The notes under the pieces were generated by a model. It ran no database searches. It worked only from the letters and a program-made list of their open reading frames with translations, and was not told the origin of the DNA. Below, in pieces: positions 36,699 through 46,782 of a DNA stretch of 64,000 nt; positions within the stretch are counted from its first letter, which is position 1, and every line of letters begins with the position of its first letter. The position numbers and the translations under genes were made by a program. Source of the stretch: Alphaproteobacteria bacterium (GTDB lineage Bacteria; Pseudomonadota; Alphaproteobacteria; Sphingomonadales; Sphingomonadaceae); NCBI GenBank assembly GCA_003241875.1, contig QBLU01000003.1, positions 1-64,000 on the forward strand. Direction: 5' to 3'.

Positions 36699-37186
36699 CG
36701 CCAGTCGCCGAACGGCAGCAGCGCGGCATAGTCGGGCAGCGCCTTGCCCGGCAGCCGCGCGCCTTCGCGCAGGCAATAGGCATCGGCGACGATGCACGCC
36801 TGTTGTTCGATGCCGTAGCGGCGGAACGGCTTGCCCGGCGCCAGCGCATAGCCATAGCGCGCCAGCGGTGGCCGGCGGAGGACGAGGTTGATGCCGTTCT
36901 GGCGCTGCCAGACATGCGTCATCTCGTGGATGAAATGCGCCCGCATGCCGAGCGGCTGGGCGGCGTAATCGGCGCACCAGCTATAGCCATTGGGGTGGCA
37001 CCAGATATGGCCATCGGGCGCCATCGTCACCCACCAGGGGTGAAACATCCAGAACTTGGCATTGCGGATGGTGACGGCGTCGAGATCGAGCCCGACGTCG
37101 AACACCGATGCCGCCAGCCGGCGCTCGGCCGCCGTCAGCGGCCGGATGCGCGGCCGAGGGTCAGGACCTGACCTAGTGTCCGGCAT
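36695..37186 (-). CDS. HExxH protein of the sphingomonad 'vgr-related' family
   Basis: A 163-residue cytoplasmic protein with conserved RPLTAAERRLAASVF near the start, WWVTMAPDGHIWCH and the metal site HEMTHVWQRQ (HExxH, about residues 90-94). A C-terminal YGIEQQACIV helix follows. It is seen mainly in sphingomonads under the name 'vgr-related protein'; biochemical function is unknown, although the motif suggests zinc. ATG at 37186 gives the family start. It overlaps the PCuAC stop by 14 bases. Confidence 0.75.
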   Translation of the reverse strand: MPDTRSGPDPRPRIRPLTAAERRLAASVFDVGLDLDAVTIRNAKFWMFHPWWVTMAPDGHIWCHPNGYSWCADYAAQPLGMRAHFIHEMTHVWQRQNGINLVLRRPPLARYGYALAPGKPFRRYGIEQQACIVADAYCLREGARLPGKALPDYAALLPFGDWR

Positions 37187-37649
37187 GCTCGTCGCCGGCC
37201 GACGCGACGCGGGCCTCGACGGTGATTTTTCTGCCGCTGCCGAACGCCAGCGTGATCGGCAGCGTCTTGGGCGTGCCCGACAAGCCAAAGATCATCAGGT
37301 GGTTGCCGCCGGGCGCGAAGCTGACGGTCGCGCCCGCCGGCACCGGCACGGCGTCGAGCCTGGCCATCGACATGACGCCGCCGGCCATCGCGCTGCTGTG
37401 CATCTCGACACGAGCACCGGGCGCGGTGGCACCGATCAGCCGGTCGGGCTGGCCGCCGCCATTGATGGTCAGATACCCCGCCGACGGCCGGCCCGGCACC
37501 GGGTTGAGCCGTACCGATGCCCCGGTTACCCGCGGCGCCGTTTTGTCCCAGGCTTCCTTCACCGGCGCTGTCGTCGTCGCCTGCCGGGCCGGGGCCGCAA
37601 GACCGGGCGCGGCAAACGCCAGCAGGGCATAGGCGATGGGAGTGCGCAT
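37173..37649 (-). CDS. PCuAC-type periplasmic copper chaperone
   Basis: A 158-residue exported protein (signal about 1-20). The PCuAC copper site is seen as VEMHSSAM, the following VMSM and the GGNHLM stretch, spaced as in the Met/His copper cage. The C-terminal tail adds DEHAGH. Relatives load copper onto cytochrome oxidase CuA. The ATG at 37649 is preferred over the longer frame, which adds a polar N-terminus in front of the signal. Upstream of the HExxH gene with 14 bases of overlap. Confidence 0.87.
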   Translation of the reverse strand: MRTPIAYALLAFAAPGLAAPARQATTTAPVKEAWDKTAPRVTGASVRLNPVPGRPSAGYLTINGGGQPDRLIGATAPGARVEMHSSAMAGGVMSMARLDAVPVPAGATVSFAPGGNHLMIFGLSGTPKTLPITLAFGSGRKITVEARVASAGDEHAGH

Positions 37650-37757
37650 GGGCGGGCCTTTGTTGAAGCAGCGGTTCGAAAGGGGCATTTAGGAAGCCCC
37701 CGCGCCGATGTCATCGCCTTGCGTTACAAACTGCGCATACCTAAATGCGCCACCACT

Positions 37758-37785
37758 ATTGAACCGGCCTGCACGGCTATTATTT
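37758..37785 (+). promoter_or_regulatory. Possible heat-shock (sigma-32-like) promoter of dnaK
   Basis: ATTGAAC is followed after 12-13 bases by CTATTATTT, about 90 bases before the dnaK start. Alphaproteobacterial sigma-32 promoters have CTTGAA-type -35 and C-TAT-rich -10 elements with this short spacing. The match is imperfect, and a second weak candidate (CTTGCG) lies 40 bases further up. Confidence 0.3.
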
Positions 37786-37874
37786 GACAGCAGGGCATCA
37801 ACACCAGGGACGATGGACGGCGCCGCTTCGGGGCGCCATCGCACGGGCCCGAACAAAGGACGGAACGAAGCATC

Positions 37875-39773
<1,899 letters not shown>

Positions 39774-39794
39774 GGCAGCCTGATGGCGGTGCGC

Positions 39795-39892
39795 CCCTCG
39801 ATCTCGCTCGGGATGAGTGATTTTCGGGGGGCGCCCCCTGTTCTTTTGGAGCCGGATAACCCAGAACCGCTCATGCCGAGCGCAGTCGAGGG
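39795..39892. repeat. Imperfect inverted repeat between dnaK and dnaJ
   Basis: Arms of about 25 bases (39795-39819 and 39868-39892), of the type CCCTCGAnnnCGCTCGGnATGAG and its complement, with a few mismatches. A self-complementary GGGGGCGCCCCC lies at the centre, followed by TGTTCTTTT, which could attenuate transcription. The arms resemble sphingomonad intergenic repeats. Confidence 0.55.
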
Positions 39893-39919
39893 ACGCACGG
39901 ACGCGGGGCAAGCGATTCG

Positions 39920-41083
39920 ATGAGCACCGAAATCGATTATTACGAGCTGCTGGAATGCCAGCGCGGCGCCGATGAATCGACGCTGAAGGCCTCGTATCGC
40001 CGGCTGGCGATGAAATGGCACCCGGACAAGAACCCCGGCGATGCCGCTGCCGAGCAGCGCTTCAAGTCGATCAGCGAAGCCTATGACGTGCTCAAGGACC
40101 CGCAGAAGCGCGCGGCGTACGACCGCTATGGCCATGCCGCCTTCACCCAGCAGGGCGGCGGCGGCGGCGGCTTCGGCGGCGCCCAGGATTTCGGCGGCTT
40201 TTCCGACATTTTCGAGAACATCTTCGGCGAGTTCATGGGCGGCGGGCGCCAGCAGCGCGGCCGTGGCGGGGCGACGCGCGGCCAGGACATGCGCTATGAC
40301 CTCGAGATGACGCTCGAGGAAGCGTTCACCGGCAAGGAAGCGACGCTGACCGTCGAAGTCGCCGCCGCCTGCGAGCCGTGCAGCGGCAGCGGCGCCAAGC
40401 CCGGCACCGCGGCCCGCACCTGCTCGACCTGCGGCGGTCAGGGCCGGGTCGCGATGCGCCAGGGGCTGTTCGCCGTCGAACGCACCTGCCCCGCCTGCCA
40501 GGGCACCGGCCAGGTCATCGCCGACCCGTGCGACACCTGCCGCGGCGCCGGCCGCGTCGAGAAGCAGAAGACGATGAACGTCAATGTCCCGCGCGGCGTC
40601 GACGACGGTACCCGCATCCGCGTTGCCGGCGAAGGCGAGGCCGGATCGCGCGGCGGGCCGGCGGGCGACCTGTACATCTTTGTCCATCTGAAGGCGCACG
40701 CGCTGTTCAAGCGCGAAGGCACGACGCTGTTCGCCGTCGCGCCGATCTGCTTCACCACGGCGGCGCTCGGCGGCGAGATCGAAGTCCCCTGCCTCGACAA
40801 GGAAGCCGCCGTCGTCCGCATCCCGCACGGCACCCAGTCCGGCAAGCAGTTCCGCGTCCGCGGCCGCGGCATGCCCGCCCTCAACGGCGGCGCGGCCGGC
40901 GGCGGCTTCGGCGACCTGGTCGTCCAGGTCGAGGTCGAGACGCCGGTCAAGCTGACCAAGCGCCAGCGCGAGCTGCTGGAGGAATTCCAGACGCTCGAGG
41001 CACAGGAAGGCGGCAAGAACAATCCGCGCCAGACGGGGTTCTTCGACAAGCTCAAGGAAGCCTGGAACGAATTCACCGACTGA
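39920..41083 (+). CDS. dnaJ: Chaperone DnaJ (Hsp40)
   Basis: A 387-residue type I Hsp40. The J domain (1-70) has the HPD triad in [12 protein letters not shown] Gly/Phe-rich linker follows (about 75-125). The zinc-finger domain has four CxxCxGxG-type repeats ([32 protein letters not shown]). A C-terminal substrate domain follows. It stimulates DnaK ATPase. A hairpin of CCTCCC/GGGAGG type just after the stop (41086-41106) may end transcription. Confidence 0.98.
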   Translation: MSTEIDYYELLECQRGADESTLKASYRRLAMKWHPDKNPGDAAAEQRFKSISEAYDVLKDPQKRAAYDRYGHAAFTQQGGGGGGFGGAQDFGGFSDIFENIFGEFMGGGRQQRGRGGATRGQDMRYDLEMTLEEAFTGKEATLTVEVAAACEPCSGSGAKPGTAARTCSTCGGQGRVAMRQGLFAVERTCPACQGTGQVIADPCDTCRGAGRVEKQKTMNVNVPRGVDDGTRIRVAGEGEAGSRGGPAGDLYIFVHLKAHALFKREGTTLFAVAPICFTTAALGGEIEVPCLDKEAAVVRIPHGTQSGKQFRVRGRGMPALNGGAAGGGFGDLVVQVEVETPVKLTKRQRELLEEFQTLEAQEGGKNNPRQTGFFDKLKEAWNEFTD

Positions 41084-41167
41084 CGCCTCCCTCCTCAAGG
41101 GGGAGGAAGGTTGGCCTCGTCGCCCATCTGTGCCAAAGCGCGCCCTTCAAAATTTCGGGAGCTGCAG

Positions 41168-41869
41168 ATGATCGACGCCGAATGGTGGGACTATGACGAT
41201 GCCGACGAGCTCGCCGAGGCGGTGGCCGGCGATGTCGGCTTCATCATCGAGCAGGCGCTCGAGGCGCGTGGCCGCGCCATCGTCGCCTTCCCGGGCGGCG
41301 ACACGCCGAAGCCGGCGCTGGAACTGCTCGCCGCGCGCAAGCTCGAATGGGCCGATGTGACGATCGTGCCGACCGACGACCGGCTGGTGCCGCCGACCGA
41401 CCCGCGTTCCAACGTCGGGATGCTGGCCAAGATGTTCCTGCCCCGGCGCGCCCGCGTCGTGCCGCTCTGCGCCGGCGAGACCGACCCGCAGGCCGCCGGC
41501 CGCGCTGCCGACGAGCGCCTCGCCGATCTCGAATGGCCGCTCGACCTCGCTTGGCTCGGCGTCGGTGCCGATGGCCATGTCGCGTCGATCTTTCCCGGCC
41601 CCGACTACGACGGCGCGCTCAACGGCCCCAAGGTGCGCCGCGCGATGGGCGTGCGCCCCGATCCGATGCCGGCGGCGATGCCGGTCAACCGCGTCACGCT
41701 GACCAAGTCGGCGCTGGTCTCGGCGCGCGTCGTGACCCTGGTGCTGACCGGCAAGGACAAGCGCAAGCTGGTCGAAAAGGCCATCAAGGACGGCGCCGCC
41801 AGCAACCTGCCGATCGGCCGCCTGCTCGCCGACCTCGACATGGACATCGATATCCACTGGTGCGCGTGA
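41168..41869 (+). CDS. pgl: 6-phosphogluconolactonase
   Basis: A 233-residue sugar-phosphate hydrolase of the pentose phosphate or Entner-Doudoroff route. AFPGGDTP near residue 40 and the family signature LGVGADGHVASIFPG around 150 mark the active site. The C-terminus ends in the usual Leu-rich helix. The ATG at 41168 is chosen since the core (MIDAEWW) begins there; the longer upstream frame includes intergenic repeat sequence. Stands alone here. Confidence 0.9.
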   Translation: MIDAEWWDYDDADELAEAVAGDVGFIIEQALEARGRAIVAFPGGDTPKPALELLAARKLEWADVTIVPTDDRLVPPTDPRSNVGMLAKMFLPRRARVVPLCAGETDPQAAGRAADERLADLEWPLDLAWLGVGADGHVASIFPGPDYDGALNGPKVRRAMGVRPDPMPAAMPVNRVTLTKSALVSARVVTLVLTGKDKRKLVEKAIKDGAASNLPIGRLLADLDMDIDIHWCA

Positions 41870-41870
41870 A

Positions 41871-41998
41871 TTTCCTCCCCCTCGAGGGGGGAGGCGACTC
41901 GCGCGCCAGCGCGGCGGGTGGACGGCGTGTGGCCACATGGGTCGACCCCCACCCGCTCGGCTGAGGGCCGAGTCGCCTCCCCCCTGAGGGGGAGGAAA
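41871..41998. repeat. Long inverted repeat between pgl and the convergent reductase gene
   Basis: Arms of 31 and 30 bases (41871-41901 and 41969-41998), beginning TTTCCTCCCCCTC and complementary except for one indel. Each arm holds its own small hairpin (CTCCCCCTCGAGGGGGGAG on the left). The 67 bases between are GC-rich and non-coding. It fills the gap between convergent genes and may end both transcripts. Confidence 0.8.
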
Positions 41999-42002
41999 GG
42001 GC

Positions 42003-43019
42003 TTATTTCTTCACCAAGCCGTGGGCGATCAGGCTTTCGGCGCAGTCGACGATGGTTTCCTCCTCCGGCCGCGGCGTCCAGCCGAGCACGGCCCTGGCAT
42101 GCGCCGACGTGCATTCGCGGACCTTGCCGAGTTCGGGGACGACCATGCGGACAGTGGGGTCGAACCGCGCCGCGATCCGCAGCAGCCAGTCGGGCAGCGC
42201 GCGCGTCGGCACCCGCTTGGCCCTGTCGCCGAGCCGGATCTTGAGCACATCGGCGACGTCGCCCATCCACATGAACTTGCCGGCGGCGATGAAGCGTTCG
42301 TTGTTCATGGCGGGCGCCGTCATGGCGCGAATGTGGAGATCGGCAACGTCGCGGACGTCGACAACGGCAAAGCCCAGCCGCGGCAGGCCCGGAAGCGCGC
42401 CGTCGAGCAGCTTTTTCACCACCTCGAGCGAAGGCGAGAAGTCACCGCCCAAGACGGGGCCGAGGACTGCCGACGGGTTGATCGTCACGAACTCCATGCC
42501 GATGCCGTATTTCGCCATCCAGTCGCGCGCGGCACGCTCGGCATAGGTCTTCGAGCGGATATAGGCATAGGTGTCGGGGTTGGTCGGGTCGGTCCAATGG
42601 CTCTCGTCGAACACCGGGCGCGGCTCGGGATGGCCATAGGCGATTGCCGCCATCGACGATGTCATCACGACGCGCTTGACCCCGGCGCCCTTGGCCGCGG
42701 CAAGCGCGCGCAAGGCACCTTCGCGGGCCGGGCGGATCAGGTCCTGCTCGTCCCGGGGCTCGCGGTCCGGAATCGGTGACGCGATATGCTGGACATAGTC
42801 GCAGCCGGCCATCGCTTCCTCCCAGCCGTCGTCGCTGCCGAGGTCGACGGCGAACAGCGGCAGGTCGGGCGCGCCGAGCGATGCCCGCACCGCATCGGCG
42901 CGGGCCAGGTTGCGGATCGTGCCGCGCACGGCCCAACCGTCAGTTAAAAGCTGTTTAATGATGAAACCGGCGATATAACCGGATGCGCCCGTAACGAGAA
43001 CCACGCCCTTGGACATCAT
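42003..43019 (-). CDS. NAD(P)-dependent epimerase/dihydroflavonol-reductase-like protein
   Basis: A 338-residue extended short-chain dehydrogenase. The nucleotide-binding site is VLVTGASGYIAGFI, the catalytic motif is YAYIRSKTYAERAAR (YxxxK) and MTSSMAAIAYG the Ser region. Relatives reduce carbonyls or aldehydes with NADPH. Two adjacent ATG codons (43019 and 43016) can serve as start. It diverges from a TetR gene 57 bases away, which may regulate it. Substrate not known. Confidence 0.87.
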   Translation of the reverse strand: MMSKGVVLVTGASGYIAGFIIKQLLTDGWAVRGTIRNLARADAVRASLGAPDLPLFAVDLGSDDGWEEAMAGCDYVQHIASPIPDREPRDEQDLIRPAREGALRALAAAKGAGVKRVVMTSSMAAIAYGHPEPRPVFDESHWTDPTNPDTYAYIRSKTYAERAARDWMAKYGIGMEFVTINPSAVLGPVLGGDFSPSLEVVKKLLDGALPGLPRLGFAVVDVRDVADLHIRAMTAPAMNNERFIAAGKFMWMGDVADVLKIRLGDRAKRVPTRALPDWLLRIAARFDPTVRMVVPELGKVRECTSAHARAVLGWTPRPEEETIVDCAESLIAHGLVKK

Positions 43020-43075
43020 CACCCCCGAAATTTCCCGCTGGCGACCCCCCGCAGCGTCTGATATCAGGATGACAA

Positions 43076-43654
43076 ATGGCGTCTGAACTGTCAACCGATG
43101 TCGAGCGCCGCTATGCGGTCGTGGCTGCCGCGCTCAAGGCGTTCTCGCGCTTCGGCTATCGCCGCACCGCCATGGCCGACATCGCCGCCGAGGCCGGGGT
43201 CTCGCGGCCGTCGCTGTACCTCGTCTTTTCCAACAAGGCGGCGGTGTTCCGCGCGCTGATCGACGTGCTGCTGTCCGGCGCGATGTCGGGCGCCGAAGCC
43301 GCCTGGCCCGAGGGCATGGCCACTGGCGAGGGCCTGGCCGCGGCGATCCTCGCCAAGGACCTGCCGATCCACCAGCTGTTCGCCGCCACCCCGCACGCCA
43401 CCGAGATCCTCGCCGAGGCGGAAGCGCTCGCCGGCGACCTGCACCGCGATGTGGCGACGCGGTTTGCCCGGCTGGTCGCCGATCGGCTGGCCGCCGCCGG
43501 TGACCCCGAGGCCGAGGCCACCGCCCGCCTGGTCGCCAACGCCGCCAACGGGCTGAAGCACGCCGGGCTCGACGAAGCGACCTATGTTGCCGATGTGCGC
43601 CGCCTGGCCGCAATGGTGGCGGGCAGCCTGGCCGGTGGCGGCGCGCCCAGTTGA
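43076..43654 (+). CDS. TetR-family transcriptional regulator
   Basis: A 192-residue regulator. The helix-turn-helix lies at about 28-50 (TAMADIAAEAGVSRPSLYLVF). The rest is an Ala-rich ligand domain. Divergent from the short-chain reductase gene, so it probably controls it. Its stop lies within a TTGA that could also serve as the start of the following frame (TTG at 43651). Confidence 0.88.
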   Translation: MASELSTDVERRYAVVAAALKAFSRFGYRRTAMADIAAEAGVSRPSLYLVFSNKAAVFRALIDVLLSGAMSGAEAAWPEGMATGEGLAAAILAKDLPIHQLFAATPHATEILAEAEALAGDLHRDVATRFARLVADRLAAAGDPEAEATARLVANAANGLKHAGLDEATYVADVRRLAAMVAGSLAGGGAPS

Positions 43655-43737
43655 GGTCGGCATCGCGGTCGCGGGGAACGGGCCGCAGCGCGCCGGCCGG
43701 GCGCGGACTGTCGCTTGCAGCACGGCCCCGGCCACAG

Positions 43738-45162
43738 ATGCTCGTGCCGGCGGCGGTCGCAACGGTCGTGTTCGCGGTGCTGTGCTTTCAGCAGCAGCTG
43801 TTCTTCGACGGTGATACCGGCTGGCACCTCGCCAACGGCCGGCTCATTCTGGCCACCGGCCGGGTGCCGGTCACCGACCCGTTCAGCTTCACACGTCCCG
43901 GGGCGCCGTGGGTCACCCATGAATGGCTGGCCGAGGTGGCGATGCAACTGGTCTTCCAGGCGGGGGGCTGGGCCGGGCTTGCCATCATGTTCGGGGCCGC
44001 GGCGGCGAGCCTGTGCCTGATCCTCGGGCGCGCGTTCAGCCGCTGGCTGCCGCCGGTCCGGGTGCTGATCGCGCTGCTGCTGGTGGCGATCGTGCTGGCC
44101 CCGTTCGCGCTGGCGCGACCGCACCTGCTCGCCTGGCCGATCCTTGCCGCCTGGACGCTGATGCTCATGCGCGCCAGCGACACCGGCCGGGCGCCGCCGC
44201 TCGCCGCCGCCGCGATCATGCTGGTCTGGGCCAATTCGCATGGCAGCTTCCTGCTCGGGCTGCTGCTGATCGCGCCGTTTGCGCTGGAGTCGGTTTTCGC
44301 GGCGCCGCGGCGTGGCGCCGCGCTCGCCGGCTGGGCGGCGTTCAGCAGCGCGGCAGCGCTTGCGACGCTGGTCACGCCCAACGGCATCGATGGCGTGCTG
44401 TTTCCGCTGCAGGTGAGCGGCATGTCGACGCTCGGTCTGATCACCGAATGGCGACCAACGTCGCTGAAGCGCGACATCACCTTTGCCATTCCGTTCGCAA
44501 CCACCGTCGGCGTGCTGCTCTGGAACCGGGTGCGGCTGTCGCCGATCAGGTTGCTGCTGCTGGTGGTGCTGGTCTGGATGGCGTTCGCCCATGTCCGGCA
44601 TCAGGCGATGCTGGCCATCATCGGGTCGCTGCTGCTGGCCCGGCCGCTTTCCGAACGCCTGGCCCGCACGCCGGCGCCGGCGGTTGCGGCCGGGCGCCTG
44701 CCCTACCGGGCGCTGCTGGCCGGCGTGCCTGTCGTCATGGTTGTCGTCGTGGCGATACGGCTTGCGGTGCCGATGCAGCCGGCCGACAGCATCAACAATC
44801 CGGTCAGGGCCATCGCCGCCGTCCCGCCGGACCTGCACCGCGCGCCGGTGTTCAACGACTATAATTTCGGCGGCAGCCTGATCCTTGCCGGCGTTCGGCC
44901 GTTCATCGACGGGAGGGCCGATATGTATGGCGACGCGTTCGTGCGGGACTTCGATGCTGCCGCCAATGGCGACGACGCGGCCTTTGCCGCCGCCGTCCGC
45001 CGCTGGGGCATTCGCTGGACGATCCTGATGCCGCGATCACCTTTGGTCGCCAGGCTGGATGCAACCCCGGGCTGGCGGCGGGTCCATGCCGACCGCTGGG
45101 CGGTCATCCACGCAACAGATGCGCCGCCGGCCCCTTTGAAAGCGATCGACCACGATGGATAA
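43738..45162 (+). CDS. Polytopic membrane protein of unknown function
   Basis: A 474-residue protein from ATG 43738 with about 10 hydrophobic helices. A first-loop acidic motif (FDGDTGWHLANGRLI, then HEWLAE) resembles GT-C type membrane glycosyltransferases. The C-terminal 100 residues form a soluble domain with PVFNDYNFGGSLI and DGRADMYGD. The whole resembles uncharacterised proteins of the oligosaccharyl-transferase-like group. A TTG at 43651 would add 29 polar residues and overlap the TetR stop. It overlaps the siroheme gene by eight bases. Confidence 0.6.
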   Translation: MLVPAAVATVVFAVLCFQQQLFFDGDTGWHLANGRLILATGRVPVTDPFSFTRPGAPWVTHEWLAEVAMQLVFQAGGWAGLAIMFGAAAASLCLILGRAFSRWLPPVRVLIALLLVAIVLAPFALARPHLLAWPILAAWTLMLMRASDTGRAPPLAAAAIMLVWANSHGSFLLGLLLIAPFALESVFAAPRRGAALAGWAAFSSAAALATLVTPNGIDGVLFPLQVSGMSTLGLITEWRPTSLKRDITFAIPFATTVGVLLWNRVRLSPIRLLLLVVLVWMAFAHVRHQAMLAIIGSLLLARPLSERLARTPAPAVAAGRLPYRALLAGVPVVMVVVVAIRLAVPMQPADSINNPVRAIAAVPPDLHRAPVFNDYNFGGSLILAGVRPFIDGRADMYGDAFVRDFDAAANGDDAAFAAAVRRWGIRWTILMPRSPLVARLDATPGWRRVHADRWAVIHATDAPPAPLKAIDHDG

Positions 45163-45952
45163 GCTGCCGATCTTCCTCGATCTGAAGGGCAAGAACGTCG
45201 TTGTCGTCGGCGATGGCGAGGCGGCGGCGGCCAAGGCGCGGCTGGTGACGGCGGCCGGCGGCATCGTCACCGGCGAGGACGCGTCGCGGCCGATGTTGGC
45301 GTTTGTCGCGCTCGACGACGAGGGCGAGGCCAGCGCCGCGGCCGGCCGGCTGCGGGCGCGCGGCCTGCTGGTCAACGTCGTAGACCGGCCGGCGCTGTCG
45401 GATTTCCTGATGGGCGCGATCATCGACCGGTCGCCGGTCGTCGTCGCGATCTCCACCGGCGGCGCTACGGCGAGCCTGTCGCGGGCGTTACGGGGCCGGC
45501 TGGAGGCGCTGCTGCCGGCGTCGCTGGGGCCGCTGGCGGCGGCGATCGGATCGGCACGGGCAGCCGCGAGCGCCGCCCACCCCGGCGTGTCCGACCGGCG
45601 CCGGTTGTGGGAACGAGCGCTGGCCGAAGGTGCGGCGCTCGATCCGCTGCGGACGATCGGGGATGCGGCGGCAGCCGTGGCGGCGGCGATCGACGGCGGT
45701 TCGGCCGCGGTCACCGAAGTGCGGACGATCACCGTCACCAGCCCCGATCCGGGTGAGCTGACCCTCAACCAGCTTGCCCTGCTCGGCCGCTGCGACACGC
45801 TGGTCGTCCCCGGCGCCGTGCCGGCGGCGATCATCGACCGCGCCCGGCGCGACGCGGTGCGCCTGGCGACGCTACCCGATCTGGCGCCGGAGGGCCTGAC
45901 GGTGGTGCTGGCGGTGCCGGGCGATCAGGCCAGCAGTTCGGTATCCCAGTAG
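45155..45952 (+). CDS. Siroheme synthase short form (precorrin-2 dehydrogenase/ferrochelatase)
   Basis: A 265-residue protein matching the CysG N-terminal half. The NAD-binding start is MDKLPIFLDLKGKNVVVVGDG, VAISTGGATASLSRALR is the conserved Ser/Thr loop, and a helical dimerisation segment lies at about 125-190. It oxidises precorrin-2 and inserts iron to make siroheme. The last 60 residues (TSPDPGELTLNQLALL, then VVPGAVPAAIIDRARRDA) resemble only the first part of the SUMT methyltransferase of full CysG. The methyltransferase must come from elsewhere. Confidence 0.85.
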   Translation: MDKLPIFLDLKGKNVVVVGDGEAAAAKARLVTAAGGIVTGEDASRPMLAFVALDDEGEASAAAGRLRARGLLVNVVDRPALSDFLMGAIIDRSPVVVAISTGGATASLSRALRGRLEALLPASLGPLAAAIGSARAAASAAHPGVSDRRRLWERALAEGAALDPLRTIGDAAAAVAAAIDGGSAAVTEVRTITVTSPDPGELTLNQLALLGRCDTLVVPGAVPAAIIDRARRDAVRLATLPDLAPEGLTVVLAVPGDQASSSVSQ

Positions 45953-46491
45953 AGATAATCGCGCCAGGTATCGTGGAGATAGTGCGGCGGGAAGGCCCGG
46001 CCGTTTTCCTGCAGCTGGTAGGTTGCCGGCTGGAACGGCCGCTGGCGCAGCGCCATATGGGCCTCCGCCGGGGTGCGCCCGCCCTTTTTCAGGTTGCACG
46101 GCGCGCAGGCGGTGGTGACATTCTCCCAGGTGGTGCGCCCGCCATAGGCGCGCGGCACGACATGGTCGAAGGTCAGGTCGTGGGGCGCGCCGCAATATTG
46201 GCAGGCGAAGCGATCGCGCAGGAACAGGTTGAACCGGGTGAAGGCCGGGTGCGTCGCCGGGCGCACATACTGGCGCAAGGCGATGACGCTCGGGATCTTC
46301 ATCTCGAAGCTGGGGGAGCGGATGACCCGGTCGTATTCGGCGATGATGTCGACGCGTTCGAGGAACGCCGCCTTGATCGCCGTCTGCCAGGGCCACAGCG
46401 ACAGCGGATAATAGGACAATGGCGTATAGTCGGCATTGAGGACGAGTGCCGGGCACGCATCGGGTGGCGACAGGACATTGGGATGATACAT
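45925..46491 (-). CDS. HNH endonuclease domain protein
   Basis: A 188-residue protein. The N-terminal region has ALVLNADYTPLSYYPLSLW. The HNH zinc/nuclease core reads CQYCG, TFDHVVPRAYGG, then WENVTTAC and CNLKKGG. This family is widespread in alphaproteobacteria as a stand-alone housekeeping-like gene with no known role. Its 3' end overlaps the siroheme gene's 3' end by 28 bases. The 291-base gap to gluQ holds hairpins described separately. Confidence 0.85.
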   Translation of the reverse strand: MYHPNVLSPPDACPALVLNADYTPLSYYPLSLWPWQTAIKAAFLERVDIIAEYDRVIRSPSFEMKIPSVIALRQYVRPATHPAFTRFNLFLRDRFACQYCGAPHDLTFDHVVPRAYGGRTTWENVTTACAPCNLKKGGRTPAEAHMALRQRPFQPATYQLQENGRAFPPHYLHDTWRDYLYWDTELLA

Positions 46492-46707
46492 GCGCGCGCC
46501 CGCTCCCTCGTTGCCGGAAGCTGCCGTCCCCACCACTGGCCCTGTCGCACAGGTGCTTGCACACCCAAGGCCGCTGTCGGGCGGCCGATCCGTGGTGACG
46601 CCTTCTACAACAGTTCGTGTGGCAGGCAAATGACAATACATGATGTGGTGCGCAGCGCCGCGGCGCGCGGGCCGCGCGCCCACAGGCGCAAGCACGGCCG
46701 GCGGGGC

Positions 46708-46757
46708 GTCCGGCCGCGCCGGACGAACCCGTCCGACGGCACGGGCTTTGCCCGTGC
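46708..46757 (+). promoter_or_regulatory. Cluster of short hairpins upstream of gluQ
   Basis: Three perfect stems lie in 50 bases: GTCCGGC/GCCGGAC (46708-46724), CGGACG/CGTCCG (46720-46735) and GCACGGGC/GCCCGTGC (46739-46757). The first two share bases and cannot form together, as in attenuator-like leaders. The last is followed by a pyrimidine-rich TCTTCCCTCCT rather than a U-run. It may simply reflect high GC content. Confidence 0.3.
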
Positions 46758-46782
46758 TCTTCCCTCCTCTAGTCTCGTGAAG

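Noticed and set aside
39774-39919. A tRNA or small RNA between dnaK and dnaJ
   Set aside because: The folding is explained by the imperfect inverted repeat. No cloverleaf or acceptor stem is seen.
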